Source: CAWBVG01 sp963792175 (GTDB taxonomy: Bacteria > Acidobacteriota > Vicinamibacteria > Vicinamibacterales > CAVVIG01). From it: DNA of 64,000 nt. Position 1 is the first letter of the stretch; every line of letters begins with the position of its first letter. The stretch covers positions 124,001-188,000 of the forward strand of contig CAWBVG010000034.1 in assembly GCA_963792175.1 (NCBI GenBank), read 5' to 3'. Shown one piece after another: positions 28,093-37,215 of the stretch. The notes below the pieces were generated by a model, which was given only the letters and a program-made list of their open reading frames with translations, made no database searches and was not told the origin of the DNA. A program made the translations under genes and the position numbers.

Positions 28093-28948
28093 ACGGCAAC
28101 AGGAAATCGGTGCGCCGGCGCTTGGCGTCGAAGTAAACCCGTGTACCGTCGACGACCAGGTGGTGCAGGCCGTCCGGGTACGGCCAGGCGGGATCCGGCT
28201 CGAGGCGCAGGGCGACGGTCTCGCGAAACCCGGCTGGCGTGAGCGTCAGCACCTCCATGATCTGGACCGCGCCGCCGTAGGTGTCGTGGCAATCCTGCGC
28301 GGGCCGGTACAGCCGATCGCCAATCGCGAACGGGCGCCCCGCCGGCCGCGACGACGCGACATCGCGCTTCAAGGGGTTCAGCGGGTGCGCCGTCCACGGC
28401 CCGGCCAGAGCGTCGGCGAAATACGCGCGCAGCGTGCTCGTGTGACGAGGCGGCGGTTCGGCGCAGAACAGCCACCACCGATCGCCGAAGCGGAAGATCG
28501 TCGGATCGACGATCCGCGCGCCACGAAGCACATGATGGCGCGGGATCCACTGGCCGTCATCGCCCAGCCGATACAGGACGCAGCCGTCCTCCTGGCTCAT
28601 CTCCGGTGCGCAATACACGTCCGAGCCGTCACTGAAGGTGCAGGGATACGAGACGTGCCGATCGCGAACGATCGCCGGCTGCAGTGTGGCGGCGGCGGCC
28701 GCGTCGTCCGGATCGACACGCGAGATCCGTCCGCGGACGCCTCGGGGATGGCCGTACTCTTCAACCAGCAGCCAGTCGCGGCCCTGATGACGATACGGAA
28801 ATGGATCGGCGACGAGAAACAGAGGCGGACGCGGCGGCAGCCACCTGACGTGCTTGAGCGGCGCCAGTTCGCGAACATCGGCGAGCGGACGATCGAGCGT
28901 CGCGATGCCGACGTTCCACGTGTCGTACCACGCCCACGATGGCACCAT
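28073..28948 (-). CDS. GINT1 N-terminal-domain-like protein (beta-propeller, GH43-like fold)
   Basis: About 291 residues from ATG 28948. Characteristic strings are VRWLPPRPPLFLVADPFPY, GRDWLLVEEYGHPRGVRGRI, VSYPCTFSDGSDVYCAPEMS and VDPTIFRFGDRWWLFCAEPP. They match the domain found at the N-terminus of plant glucosamine inositolphosphorylceramide transferase and in bacterial surface-polysaccharide loci. The fold is a five-bladed propeller-like domain in which Asp residues may bind a glycan. No separate catalytic domain follows, so the role (glycan binding, trimming or transfer) is open. It sits divergently against a DUF1647 gene. Confidence 0.7.
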   Translation of the reverse strand: MVPSWAWYDTWNVGIATLDRPLADVRELAPLKHVRWLPPRPPLFLVADPFPYRHQGRDWLLVEEYGHPRGVRGRISRVDPDDAAAAATLQPAIVRDRHVSYPCTFSDGSDVYCAPEMSQEDGCVLYRLGDDGQWIPRHHVLRGARIVDPTIFRFGDRWWLFCAEPPPRHTSTLRAYFADALAGPWTAHPLNPLKRDVASSRPAGRPFAIGDRLYRPAQDCHDTYGGAVQIMEVLTLTPAGFRETVALRLEPDPAWPYPDGLHHLVVDGTRVYFDAKRRRTDFLLPFKTRRR

Positions 28949-28975
28949 CGTGCGAAATGTCCTAAGCTTCACGAT

Positions 28976-29752
28976 GTGATCGTGGTGACAGCCGCTTCGT
29001 CGAATCACTTCGGCGCGCTGCGCTACATGCTCGAATCGCTGCGCGCCCTGAAGGCTCGGGTGGAGTGTTACGACCTGGGCCTCGCGCCCCGCGAAGTGCA
29101 GACGCTCCCGCGGTGGGCCGGCTTGTTCTATCACAAGTTCGATTTCGCTGCGTATCCACCGCATCTGAACATCGAGATCGCTGCGGGCGAGTACGCGTGG
29201 AAACCGGTGATCGTCGCCGAGGTCGTGGAGCGTGTGCGCGCGAGTGGGTCGCCGGAAGACGTGCTGTGGACCGATGCCGGGTCGTACTTTCACACGCTCG
29301 AGCCGATCGACGCGCGCCTGCGATCCAGCGACGGACTGTGGGTGCGCCGGTCGAGCGGCACGATGGGGCAGTGGACGCACCCGCTGATGTTCGCGCGCCT
29401 CGGCGCGAACGCCGCGGACTACGCCACTCGTCCCAACGCGGACGCGACGCTCGTCGGTCTGGCGACCGGTCACGCCTCGCCGGCCGTGCGCGATCGCGTC
29501 TATCACGACATCGTCGTGCCCTGGCGGGCCGGCGCCCTGGACAAGGACTGCATCGCGCCGGCCGGCTCGTCGCGCCGGAATCACCGGCAGGACCAGGCGC
29601 TGCTCTCGTATCTCGTGCACAAGGCTGGGTTCGGGTTTTCGGGTGAGCGCCGGCAGGAGATCGGCGTGCGCTGCAAGTGCGATCGCTGGTTTTATCAGTA
29701 CATCGGCTTCGACGTCCCGGCGCCGGTGTACGCGTGGTGCTGTCTCTATTGA
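28976..29752 (+). CDS. DUF1647-like putative glycosyltransferase
   Basis: 258 residues from GTG 28976. The N-terminus IVVTAASSNHFGALRYMLES and the segment CYDLGLAPREVQTLPRW followed by FDFAAYPPHLNI and GEYAWKPVIVAEV fit the DUF1647 family, which has a GT-A-like fold. An acidic pair in VLWTDAGSYF could be the metal-binding motif. The protein is expected to be cytosolic and to act on a lipid-linked or surface glycan. Its last 16 bases overlap the following glycosyltransferase gene. Confidence 0.65.
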   Translation: MIVVTAASSNHFGALRYMLESLRALKARVECYDLGLAPREVQTLPRWAGLFYHKFDFAAYPPHLNIEIAAGEYAWKPVIVAEVVERVRASGSPEDVLWTDAGSYFHTLEPIDARLRSSDGLWVRRSSGTMGQWTHPLMFARLGANAADYATRPNADATLVGLATGHASPAVRDRVYHDIVVPWRAGALDKDCIAPAGSSRRNHRQDQALLSYLVHKAGFGFSGERRQEIGVRCKCDRWFYQYIGFDVPAPVYAWCCLY

Positions 29753-30636
29753 TCGCCATTGCCCCGTCGACTCATTACGACCTGTACCACGACTGGCGGA
29801 AAGCGCTGGAGTTCTGTCGCGCGCTGCCCGACGTCAGCCCATCGGAGCCGGTCACGTTCCACATGTTCTGGCGCGAGCGGTCCGGCGGCTTGTGGCCGAC
29901 GGTCAGGCCGTTTGGACGAAAGCAGGCGCTGCCGATCAAAGCGTTTCTCGCGACTCAGGATCGTGCCGCGTGCACGCTGACGCTGTGGTCCGATCGCGAC
30001 CTCTCCACCAACGAGTGGCTGCAGCCCTTCCTGCCACATCTCACGCTTCGCATCTACGATGCCGCCGCAGAAGTCCGCGGCACGCCGCTCGAAGCGTATC
30101 CGAAGGTCTACAGCCAGCGCGACTCGCGGGCGTATCGTGACGGCGATCTGTTCCGGATCGTGATCCTCTACAAATACGGCGGCATTTACGCCGATATGGA
30201 CACGGTGCTGCTGCGCAGCCTCGGCGTGTTCCTGGATCAGGAATTCCTCTATCAATGGGACCGCTTCGACAACATGTACGCGCCGGCGCTGCTGCGTCTC
30301 CGGCAGGGCAGCGAGTTCGCCGCCGAGCTGATTCAGGGGCTGATCGAGATTCCGCCGGGCAAGTACAACTGGGGACGCGAGAACATGCGGCGCGCCATCG
30401 AGCGCGGCCGATCGATCACCGTGTTCCCGTCGCCGTTCTTCAACACCGAGTGGCAGGCCGATCCGGCGTTCGAGCCGTTCAAGCGCACGCCGCAGAGCGC
30501 GAATCTGTACGAGGGCGCGTTCGCGTGGCACTGGCACAACCGTTGGGAGCAGCCGATTGAACCCGGCAGCAAGTTCCAACTGCTCGAGTCGCGAATCGAC
30601 GCGCAGCTCGCGGGGATGGGCGTGTGCGTCCGTTGA
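29737..30636 (+). CDS. DXD-type glycosyltransferase (capsular/TcdA-like sugar-binding family)
   Basis: About 299 residues; GTG 29737 or 29734 start, overlapping the previous gene. The core motif is FRIVILYKYGGIYADMDTVL, where DMD is the nucleotide-sugar/metal-binding DXD of the glycosyltransferase sugar-binding region (Och1/TcdB-like, GT32). WSDRDLSTNEW and WHWHNRWE are other recognisable segments. It would transfer a sugar from a nucleotide donor in the cytoplasm to a lipid-linked glycan. The start of the ABC exporter overlaps its end by 13 bases. Confidence 0.8.
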   Translation: MLSLLIAIAPSTHYDLYHDWRKALEFCRALPDVSPSEPVTFHMFWRERSGGLWPTVRPFGRKQALPIKAFLATQDRAACTLTLWSDRDLSTNEWLQPFLPHLTLRIYDAAAEVRGTPLEAYPKVYSQRDSRAYRDGDLFRIVILYKYGGIYADMDTVLLRSLGVFLDQEFLYQWDRFDNMYAPALLRLRQGSEFAAELIQGLIEIPPGKYNWGRENMRRAIERGRSITVFPSPFFNTEWQADPAFEPFKRTPQSANLYEGAFAWHWHNRWEQPIEPGSKFQLLESRIDAQLAGMGVCVR

Positions 30637-32366
30637 CGGCGCAGGCGCGGCGGATCGCGGCGCTGGTCTGGACGGAGCGCCGCCTGTACCTGATCGGCGC
30701 CGTCTTCGTCGCGCTCAGCATCGGCACCGGCCTGGCCTATCCACAGGTGATCCGGCTGATCATCGACGACGGCGTGCAGGCCGGCCGGACGGCGCGGCTC
30801 AACCAGCTGGCCATCGCTCTGGTTGTGCATCCTGCTCGTCGAGAGCGTGGCGACGTTCGTGCGCGACTACTGCTTCAACCTCGGCGCCGAGCGCGTCGCG
30901 GCGCGGCTGCGGCGGCTGGTGTTCGAAACGCTGCTGCGCCAGGACGTCCACTTCTTCGATCAGCGCGAGACCGGCGAAATCACGACACGGCTCTGGGCCG
31001 ACGTGCCGGTCCTGCAGATCGTCCTCGGCGAGGAGCTGGCCGACGCGATGCGGTTTTCGGTCTTTGCCGTGACCGGCACCGGTCTGCTGTTCTACACGTC
31101 GGTGCCTCTCACGCTGCTGACGCTGCTGGCGGTGCCGCCGATCGTCATCGCGACGTCGCTGCTCGGCCGGCGGGTACGCATGCTGTCCACCGATCTGCAG
31201 CGCGCGCACGCGGATGCGGGCGCGGCGGCGGCGGAGGTGATCGGCGGCATTCGCACCGTCCGCGCCTTCTCGCGCGAACAGGCGGAGGCGGACCGCTACG
31301 AGCGGCAGACGGCGCGGGCGCTCGAATTCGCCCGGCGGAAGATCGTCGTCCGCGTCGGCGCTCGGGGCGGTCTCGTTCGTCGCCGGCGAGTGCGCGGCGG
31401 TGCTCGCCATCTGGGTCGGCGGACACCTGATTGTCAGCGGTCGCCTCACCACCGGCGCGCTGATCTCGTTCATCCTCTACGCGCTGCTCGTCGCGCGCGG
31501 GTTTCGCAACGCATCCCGGTTCGTGGCCGAGTCGATGCGCGCGATCGGCGCCACGCACTGGATCTTCGAGCTGGTCGGCGCGACGCCGCAGATTCCGCTC
31601 GACGGCGGCGATCGGCCTGAGGAGCTCGAGCCGTCGATCGCGCTCGAAGGCGTGCGCTTCCGCTATCCCGCCCGTACCGAAGTGGAGGCGCTCAAAGGGA
31701 TCGATCTGCGGATCGCGCCCGGCGAGGTCGTCGCGCTCGTCGGCAAGTCGGGATCCGGCAAGTCGACGGTGTTGAACCTGCTGCTGCGCTTCTACGATCC
31801 GGACGAAGGGCGCGTCTGCATCGGCGGCCGCGACGTGCGCGAGCTCGACCCGGCGTGGTTCCGCCGCCGGATGGCTACGGTGCTGCAGGATCCGACGCTG
31901 TTCTCGCGCACCATCGGCGAGAACATCGCGTACGGCGTCAGCGGCGCGACCGCGAGCGAGATCGTGTCGGCCGCCGAGCTCGCCAGCGCGCACGAGTTCA
32001 TCGATCGCCTCCCGGATGGCTACGACGCGCCGATCGGCGATCGCGGCGTCCAGCTGTCCGGTGGCCAGCGGCAGCGCCTGGCGATTGCGCGAGCGGTCCT
32101 GCGACGCCCCCGTATCCTGATTCTCGACGAGGCGACGAGCGCGCTCGACCAGGAGCTCGAGTCGATCGTGCAGCTCGACCCTGCGGACGCTCGACTATCG
32201 GCCGACGACGCTGATCATCGCGCACCGGTTGTCGACTGTCGCCACCGTCGACCGCGTCGTCGTCCTCGACGAAGGGCGCATCGTCGAGAGCGGCACGCAC
32301 GAACGGCTGCTCAATACGTCGGCCTTCTACCGCCAGCTCGTGCAGACCCAGCTCGTCGCTCAATGA
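30624..32366 (+). CDS. ABC exporter, fused membrane and ATPase domains (ABCB/MsbA type), three frameshifts
   Basis: About 580 residues after correction of shifts near 30820, 31365 and 32180. The membrane half contains several hydrophobic helices and the coupling region VRAFSREQAEADRY (QAE-containing ICL). The ATPase half is complete: Walker A GKSGSGKST, Q-loop TVLQDPTLFSRTI, signature LSGGQRQRLAIARAVLRR, Walker B ILILDEATSALD and, in the last frame, the H-loop LIIAHRLSTVATVDRV. Half-transporters of this class flip lipids or lipid-linked glycans across the inner membrane. The surrounding glycosyltransferases suggest that its cargo is the glycan built here. Ends TGA 32364-32366. Confidence 0.85.
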
Positions 32367-32373
32367 ACAGCGC

Positions 32374-33442
32374 GTGAGTGGTACAGGTCGGACAGAAGTA
32401 CGCCGCCGCCAGATCTGCTCGAAGCCGACGGTGGGACGGGCGGTGCGCAATTGGCTGCGCGGTTGCCTGCCGGAGCCGGACGTCGCGCGGCAAGACGATC
32501 GTGCTGTACGCGCGGCAGGGGCTTCGCAAGATGTCGGCGTGGGCCGGGCATGTTTTCCGAGTTCCATTCGGTCGTCGGCGCGCTCGCGTACGCGGAGGCG
32601 CATGGCGCGGCCGCGGTCCGCGTCGATTTCCGGAGCGCGTTGTACGTCGACGCCGGCGCGCGGGCCGAACTGGTGGACGTACTTCTTCGAGCGCGACCTG
32701 ATGCCGATCCAGGATCGATCGTCGAGCGGCGAAGTCCACCTCGATCGATCGTTGGCGAAATACGGCCGGCACGGCGGCTTCTGCGACGTGGTGAACGGCA
32801 CCACGCCGTATCTGTACCCGATGACCTACGGCGTGCCGCGGGCTGACGTGCATCGCCTGGTGGCTTCGCACATCCACGTCCGGCCGTCGATTCTCGACGA
32901 GGTCGCGCGCGCCACCGCCGCGTTCGGTGACGCCGGGCGCCTATGTCGTCGGCGTGCATTATCGCGGCACCGACTCGACGAGGCGGCCAGGGCTGATGAC
33001 CGACAACCAGACCAGGCGCGTGTCGTATCAGGCGTATGCGGAGGAAGTGCGCCGCGCGCTCGACGACGCAGCCGCGTCCGCGTATCACGTGTTCGTCGCC
33101 AGTGACGAGATTGAATTCCTCGAGTTCATGCAGAAGACGTTCGGCGATCGCGTGATCTTCTCCGAGAGCTCGCCGCGCGTGCATGCCAGCGACCTGCCGA
33201 TCCATCTCGATCGAACGCTGCCGGTGTCGAATTACCTCAAGGGGGCGTCGGCGCTCGTGGATTGCCTGCGGCTGGCCGCGACCGACTATCTGGTGAAGGG
33301 CCGCTCGAACCTGTCCGACGCGTCGCTCGCCTTCAACCCGCGGCTGCCGTATTCGTTCTGCGCTTCGCTGACCATCCGAAGCACTCGGCGGCCGCCGAGC
33401 AGCGCCAGCGCGAGCGCGCCGGCCGCGGTGCTGAGGCCGTAG
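32374..33442 (+). CDS. fucosyltransferase-superfamily (NodZ/Fut-like) protein, four frameshifts
   Basis: Heavily shifted (near 32495, 32550, 32665 and 32935). Piecing the frames together from GTG 32374 gives RNWLRGCLPEPDVA, KTIVLYARQGLRKMSAWAG, MFSEFHSVVGALAYAEAHGA, GPNWWTYFFERDLMPIQD, then VVGVHYRGTDSTRRPG. The HYRGTD string is the HxRxxD nucleotide-sugar motif of GT23/O-fucosyltransferase-like enzymes, and the later HVFVASDEIEFLEF and LRLAATDYLVKGRSNLS fit the second half of that fold. A role in adding a deoxyhexose to the surface glycan is likely but inferred. The 3' end reads 157 bases into the convergent flippase-like gene, so the natural end is probably near 33360. Confidence 0.65.
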
Positions 33443-34212
33443 GAGATCGCACGTCCGACGATCGTGATCGCGACCGCCGTCTCGGCGTTCGCGCCGCACA
33501 GCATCAGGCCGGCCACCATGCTGCCGTCGATGGCACCGATGCTGCCGATGGTCGGAACGAAGCCACCGACGATGGTCATCGCCGTGATGGTCGCCGATTG
33601 CTGGATCGACAGCGGCAGCCCGAACGCCGCGGCGACGACGATCTGTCGCGCGTTCGTCTCGACTTGCGCCAGCGTCGCGTAGAAGACCGCCAACCCGAGG
33701 GCACTCCGATCGACCCGCAGATGTTCCGTGCGCGCCCAAAGCGCCCGCAGATGTTCTCGCAGGCGTTCGCGTGTCATCCAGACGATCGCCGCGGCGACCG
33801 CGAGGAGAAGCGCGGCCACGCTCACGGCCGACACTGACCGGCTCGCCAGCTGCGCGACGACCGGCGTGGTGAGAAGGACGAGCAGCGCCAGCGGCGGTAC
33901 CTCGGCCAGCCGGACGTAGGCAAACGACGCGGTGGCTTGCGGCAGCGGCACGCCGTGCGCTCGCAGCAGCGCGATGCGGCTCGCGTCTCCGCCCAGCCCG
34001 GTCGTTGGCGTCGCGTTTCGGACGAAGATGCCGGCGAGGTTGATGAGCGTCGTCTGATAGAGCGACAGGCGGCTGCCGAGCCCGGCAATCACGACGCGCC
34101 AACGCTCGCCGGTGATGATCAGGCCGACGACATGCAGCGCCACGGCCAGCGTCACGAGCCCGAGATGGGCGTGTGCCAGCGCGCCGCCGACGCCACGCAG
34201 CATGTTGGCCAC
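33286..34212 (-). CDS. lysylphosphatidylglycerol synthase TM-region/UPF0104 flippase-like membrane protein
   Basis: 308 residues, seven to eight hydrophobic helices from ATG 34212. Family landmarks are ITGERWRVVIAGLG near the N-terminus, NATPTTGLGGDASRIALLR (normally the conserved P...GG.D.R segment) and FVPTIGSIGAIDGSMVAGL. This is the membrane domain of MprF and of the stand-alone UPF0104/AglD proteins, implicated in moving lipids or polyprenyl-linked sugars. No lysyltransferase domain is attached. Between glycosyltransferase and sulfatase-superfamily genes, a role in lipid-linked glycan handling is likely. Confidence 0.85.
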   Translation of the reverse strand: MANMLRGVGGALAHAHLGLVTLAVALHVVGLIITGERWRVVIAGLGSRLSLYQTTLINLAGIFVRNATPTTGLGGDASRIALLRAHGVPLPQATASFAYVRLAEVPPLALLVLLTTPVVAQLASRSVSAVSVAALLLAVAAAIVWMTRERLREHLRALWARTEHLRVDRSALGLAVFYATLAQVETNARQIVVAAAFGLPLSIQQSATITAMTIVGGFVPTIGSIGAIDGSMVAGLMLCGANAETAVAITIVGRAISYGLSTAAGALALALLGGRRVLRMVSEAQNEYGSRGLKASDASDRFERPFTR

Positions 34213-34236
34213 CGAAGGCCATCATACATGCGTTGA

Positions 34237-34242
34237 TACAAT
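34237..34242 (+). promoter_or_regulatory. putative -10 box (TACAAT) with near-leaderless spacing
   Basis: TACAAT ends eight bases before the ATG at 34251 of the sulfatase-superfamily gene; no Shine-Dalgarno sequence is present. The same hexamer precedes the TonB receptor (22039) and hybrid kinase (52555) starts. Confidence 0.4.
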
Positions 34243-34250
34243 GCGAAGCG

Positions 34251-36139
34251 ATGCGCGCGCACCCGATCGTCAAGGCCGGCCTGCTGCTGATCGCGTTTCG
34301 CCTGGGAGGCGTGGCGGTGCGCTATCTCGGTCAGCCGACGACAGCGATCGGCGATCGATTCGCACAGCTGGTTCCCGCCGCATCCGCGCATGCCGGCGCT
34401 CTGCTGGTGCTCATCGGCCTGTTGCTGGCCTTGAGCCGCGCCTGGCCGGCCGGACGTCGCGCGATCGCGATCGCCGCGTGCGTGATATTTGCGCTGCTGA
34501 TGATCGCCGGCCAGGCGGACCTCACGGTCGCGACGATTACCGGCGCTCCGCTGACGCCGACGGTCTTCCGGACCTTCCGCGGCGTCCACGTGGTGACGTC
34601 CAACGAGTTTCTCGAGCCGCTGAAGGCGAATGCCGCGCTCGCCGTTGTGGGTCTCGTGCTCTTTCTCGGCGTGGTTGCCTGGATGACACGACTGATCCGT
34701 CGGGACTGGACAGATGGCATGCAGACGTCCTGGCCTGAGGCCGCCGCCACGATTGTCGCCGGCCTCGCCTTGCTAACCCTTCCGGCGACGATCACGTGGC
34801 CCGGCCCGCCGCCTCCCATCGAAGTCGCGTTCGCGCGCGAGTGGATGGGGCTGGACCGCACGTCGCTGCGCGGATCGGAAACGGATGCCATCCGCGAGCT
34901 GCGTGCCGTCGTGGGACTGCCGGCGGGCGCCGCGTGGCTCAGCGACGAGTACCCACTCGTCTATCGATGGGTTGACCCGACGCGGTCAGTGGCGCCCGTC
35001 GAACAGGCCTGACATCGTCGTCGTGATGATCGAGAGCTTGCGTGCGGATGCACTTGGGGGCAGCGGCGGTCGACCCTCGGTCACACCCAATCTCGACGCG
35101 CTCGCCCGGCGCAGCGTCGTGTTTCCGACGTTCACGTCGAACGGGTTTCCGAGCGCGCCGTCCGTGCTCGCGTTTCATTGCTCCGCCTGGCCCCACCGGC
35201 GCAAGGAGATCATCACCGATTTCTCCGACCGGCGGTTCGACAGTCTGCCGTCGCGGCTTCGCGATTTCGGTTACGACACGACCTACATCGGCGCGGATCC
35301 GCATTTCGATCATCAGGACCACTGGCTGCCGGCCTGGTACGCGACGGTGATCGATCTGGTCGCCAACGGTGAAGCGCCGACCGATCGCAACATCCTGGAG
35401 CGCGGGATTGGCGAAATCCGGCGGCATGACGCGGCGGCGTCCGGCACACCGCTGTTCGAGTTCATCTCCACGTACAGCACGCACTATCCGTTCCGCCTGC
35501 CGGACGATGCGGGCGAGCGGCCCGTTGCCGACGAGCGAAGCGCTCGAGCCGCGTTATCGCCAGGTGCTGACGTACACCGACCGCGAGATCGGCCATCTGC
35601 TGTCGTTTCTCGAGTCGCGCGAGCGGCGCGACCGGACGATCCTGATCGTCCTCGGCGATCACGGCTTCTACATGGATCTGCGGCGCACCTCCGGACTTCC
35701 TGAAAACGACAACATCTGGACGACGGCCATCATCGCGGGTCCCGAGCGCCTGGTCGGACCGCCGCGCCGGATCCTGGCGCCCGCCAGCCACGTCGACATG
35801 CTGCCGACGGTCCTTGCGCTGGTCGGCGATCGCCGGCCCTCGGCGGCGCTCGGCAGCGACCTCTTCGGACCGCCTCGCAACGGGATGCGGAGCGCCATGG
35901 CCGTGCGGCCCGGTGGCGTGAGGCTCGATCGCGAGGGCGCGTCGATCCTGGTGGACGCGCGGACGCCCACGCTCGCGATCAGCCGCGTCTCGTTTCCAGG
36001 TGTGATGCCCGCGACCGCGTCCGCGGTTCCACTGAGCGCGGCGTCGCTGACCGATCTGGTGGCCGACTGGTCCTACTTGATCGAGCGCAACCGGGTGTGG
36101 TCGCCGTCGTTCCTGGCGTCGCCGTCGACGCGCCGGTAG
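34251..36139 (+). CDS. membrane sulfatase/phosphoglycerol-transferase-superfamily protein, two frameshifts
   Basis: Starts ATG 34251. Roughly 190 residues of membrane helices (KAGLLLIAFRLGGVAVRYLG and others) precede an extracytoplasmic alkaline-phosphatase-superfamily domain. Shifts near 35010 and 35525. The catalytic start DIVVVMIESLRADALGG has Ser in the nucleophile position of the E-S/T-x-R motif seen in LtaS-type phosphoglycerol and phosphoethanolamine transferases. Metal motifs VLGDHGFY and ASHVDMLPTVLAL follow. It probably decorates a periplasmic or surface glycan with a phospho-substituent; a true sulfatase would need a Cys/Ser-x-P-x-R motif, which is absent. Overlaps the convergent GT4 gene by 67 bases. 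Confidence 0.75.
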
Positions 36140-37215
36140 ATCTCGTCCAGCCGTCGCCCGATCGCCGTCCAGTCATACGCGCGCGCCGCCGCCGCGCCCG
36201 CCTCACCGAGCTGGCGTCGTTCGTCCGCGGACATCAGGAGCGCGCTCACGGCGCGCGCGAGCGCGCCGGCGTCGCCGGGCGGCACCAGCCGCGCGCAGCC
36301 GGTCGAGCCGACCAGCCCTTCGTAGCCTTCGATACGGCTGGCGACGATCGGCTTGGCGCACGCCATCGCCTCGAGCAGGACGATCCCGAAACTTTCGCCG
36401 CCGAGGGCCGGCGAACAGACGACGTCGGCGGCCTGAACGTAAGCGGCCAGGTCGGCATCGGACACCTGGCCCGCGAACTGCACCGTGGGCGTGTCGCCGG
36501 CGAGGGTGCCGAGCGCTGCACGCTCCGATCCGTCGCCGACGATCACCAGCAGGACATCAGGCGCGGTCTCTCGAACCAGCGCCATCGCCCGGATGAGTGT
36601 GTCGACGCCTTTGCGTGGTTCGAGCCGGCCGACACACAGGACCGTCCGCCGTCCGGCGCTCAATGCCTGTGGACGCGGCCGCGGGCGGCGAAAATCGTCC
36701 ACGTCGATCCCGTTCGGGACGATCTCGTAGTCGCCAGGAAAATGGGTCGACACGGTGCGCTTCGCGGCATCCGACACCGCAATCCGCACACGAAGTCGGC
36801 GGACGAGCGGACCCAGCGCGCTCTTCCAGATCGCGTACAGCCGATGGCCAGATTCGCGATGCACATGGAACGTGCCGACGAGCGGCGCGCGTGCGGCGCC
36901 GACGACCAGCCAGGGCACGAGCGGCGTCAGCGGTTCGTGAACGTGAATGACGTCGAACGGTCCGCGCGCGAGCCGGCCGACCGCGGCGAAGCCGCGTGGA
37001 TCGACGCCAAGCCCCGATTCCGTGCCGCCGAGAGCGATCAGGACCGCACGCCCCAGCGTGTGTTCGCCGTCCGGCAGTGGACCTGACGCGGGGCCGAAGA
37101 CTTCAACCGAGTGCCCCAGCGCACGGAGCGCGCGAGCCTGTCCGCGGATCTGCGTGTTGACGCCACCCGGGACGGACAAGTCGTACGGCGCGACAATCGC
37201 CACGCGGAGGCTCAT
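36073..37215 (-). CDS. GT4-family glycosyltransferase (PimA/PimB-like)
   Basis: About 380 residues from ATG 37215. Typical GT-B signatures are LRVAIVAPYDLSVPGGVNTQ with the glycine-rich acceptor loop, DVIHVHEPLTPL, VPNGIDVDDF, TVLCVGRLEPRKGVDTLIRA and the donor-site E-x7-E motif in SPALGGESFGIVLLEAMA. The closest well-known proteins are the mycobacterial phosphatidylinositol mannosyltransferases. It should add a hexose to a membrane lipid or lipid-linked glycan. The reading frame is continuous with the upstream sulfatase gene, so a fusion cannot be ruled out (see that entry). Confidence 0.88.
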   Translation of the reverse strand: MSLRVAIVAPYDLSVPGGVNTQIRGQARALRALGHSVEVFGPASGPLPDGEHTLGRAVLIALGGTESGLGVDPRGFAAVGRLARGPFDVIHVHEPLTPLVPWLVVGAARAPLVGTFHVHRESGHRLYAIWKSALGPLVRRLRVRIAVSDAAKRTVSTHFPGDYEIVPNGIDVDDFRRPRPRPQALSAGRRTVLCVGRLEPRKGVDTLIRAMALVRETAPDVLLVIVGDGSERAALGTLAGDTPTVQFAGQVSDADLAAYVQAADVVCSPALGGESFGIVLLEAMACAKPIVASRIEGYEGLVGSTGCARLVPPGDAGALARAVSALLMSADERRQLGEAGAAAARAYDWTAIGRRLDEIYRRVDGDARNDGDHTRLRSIK

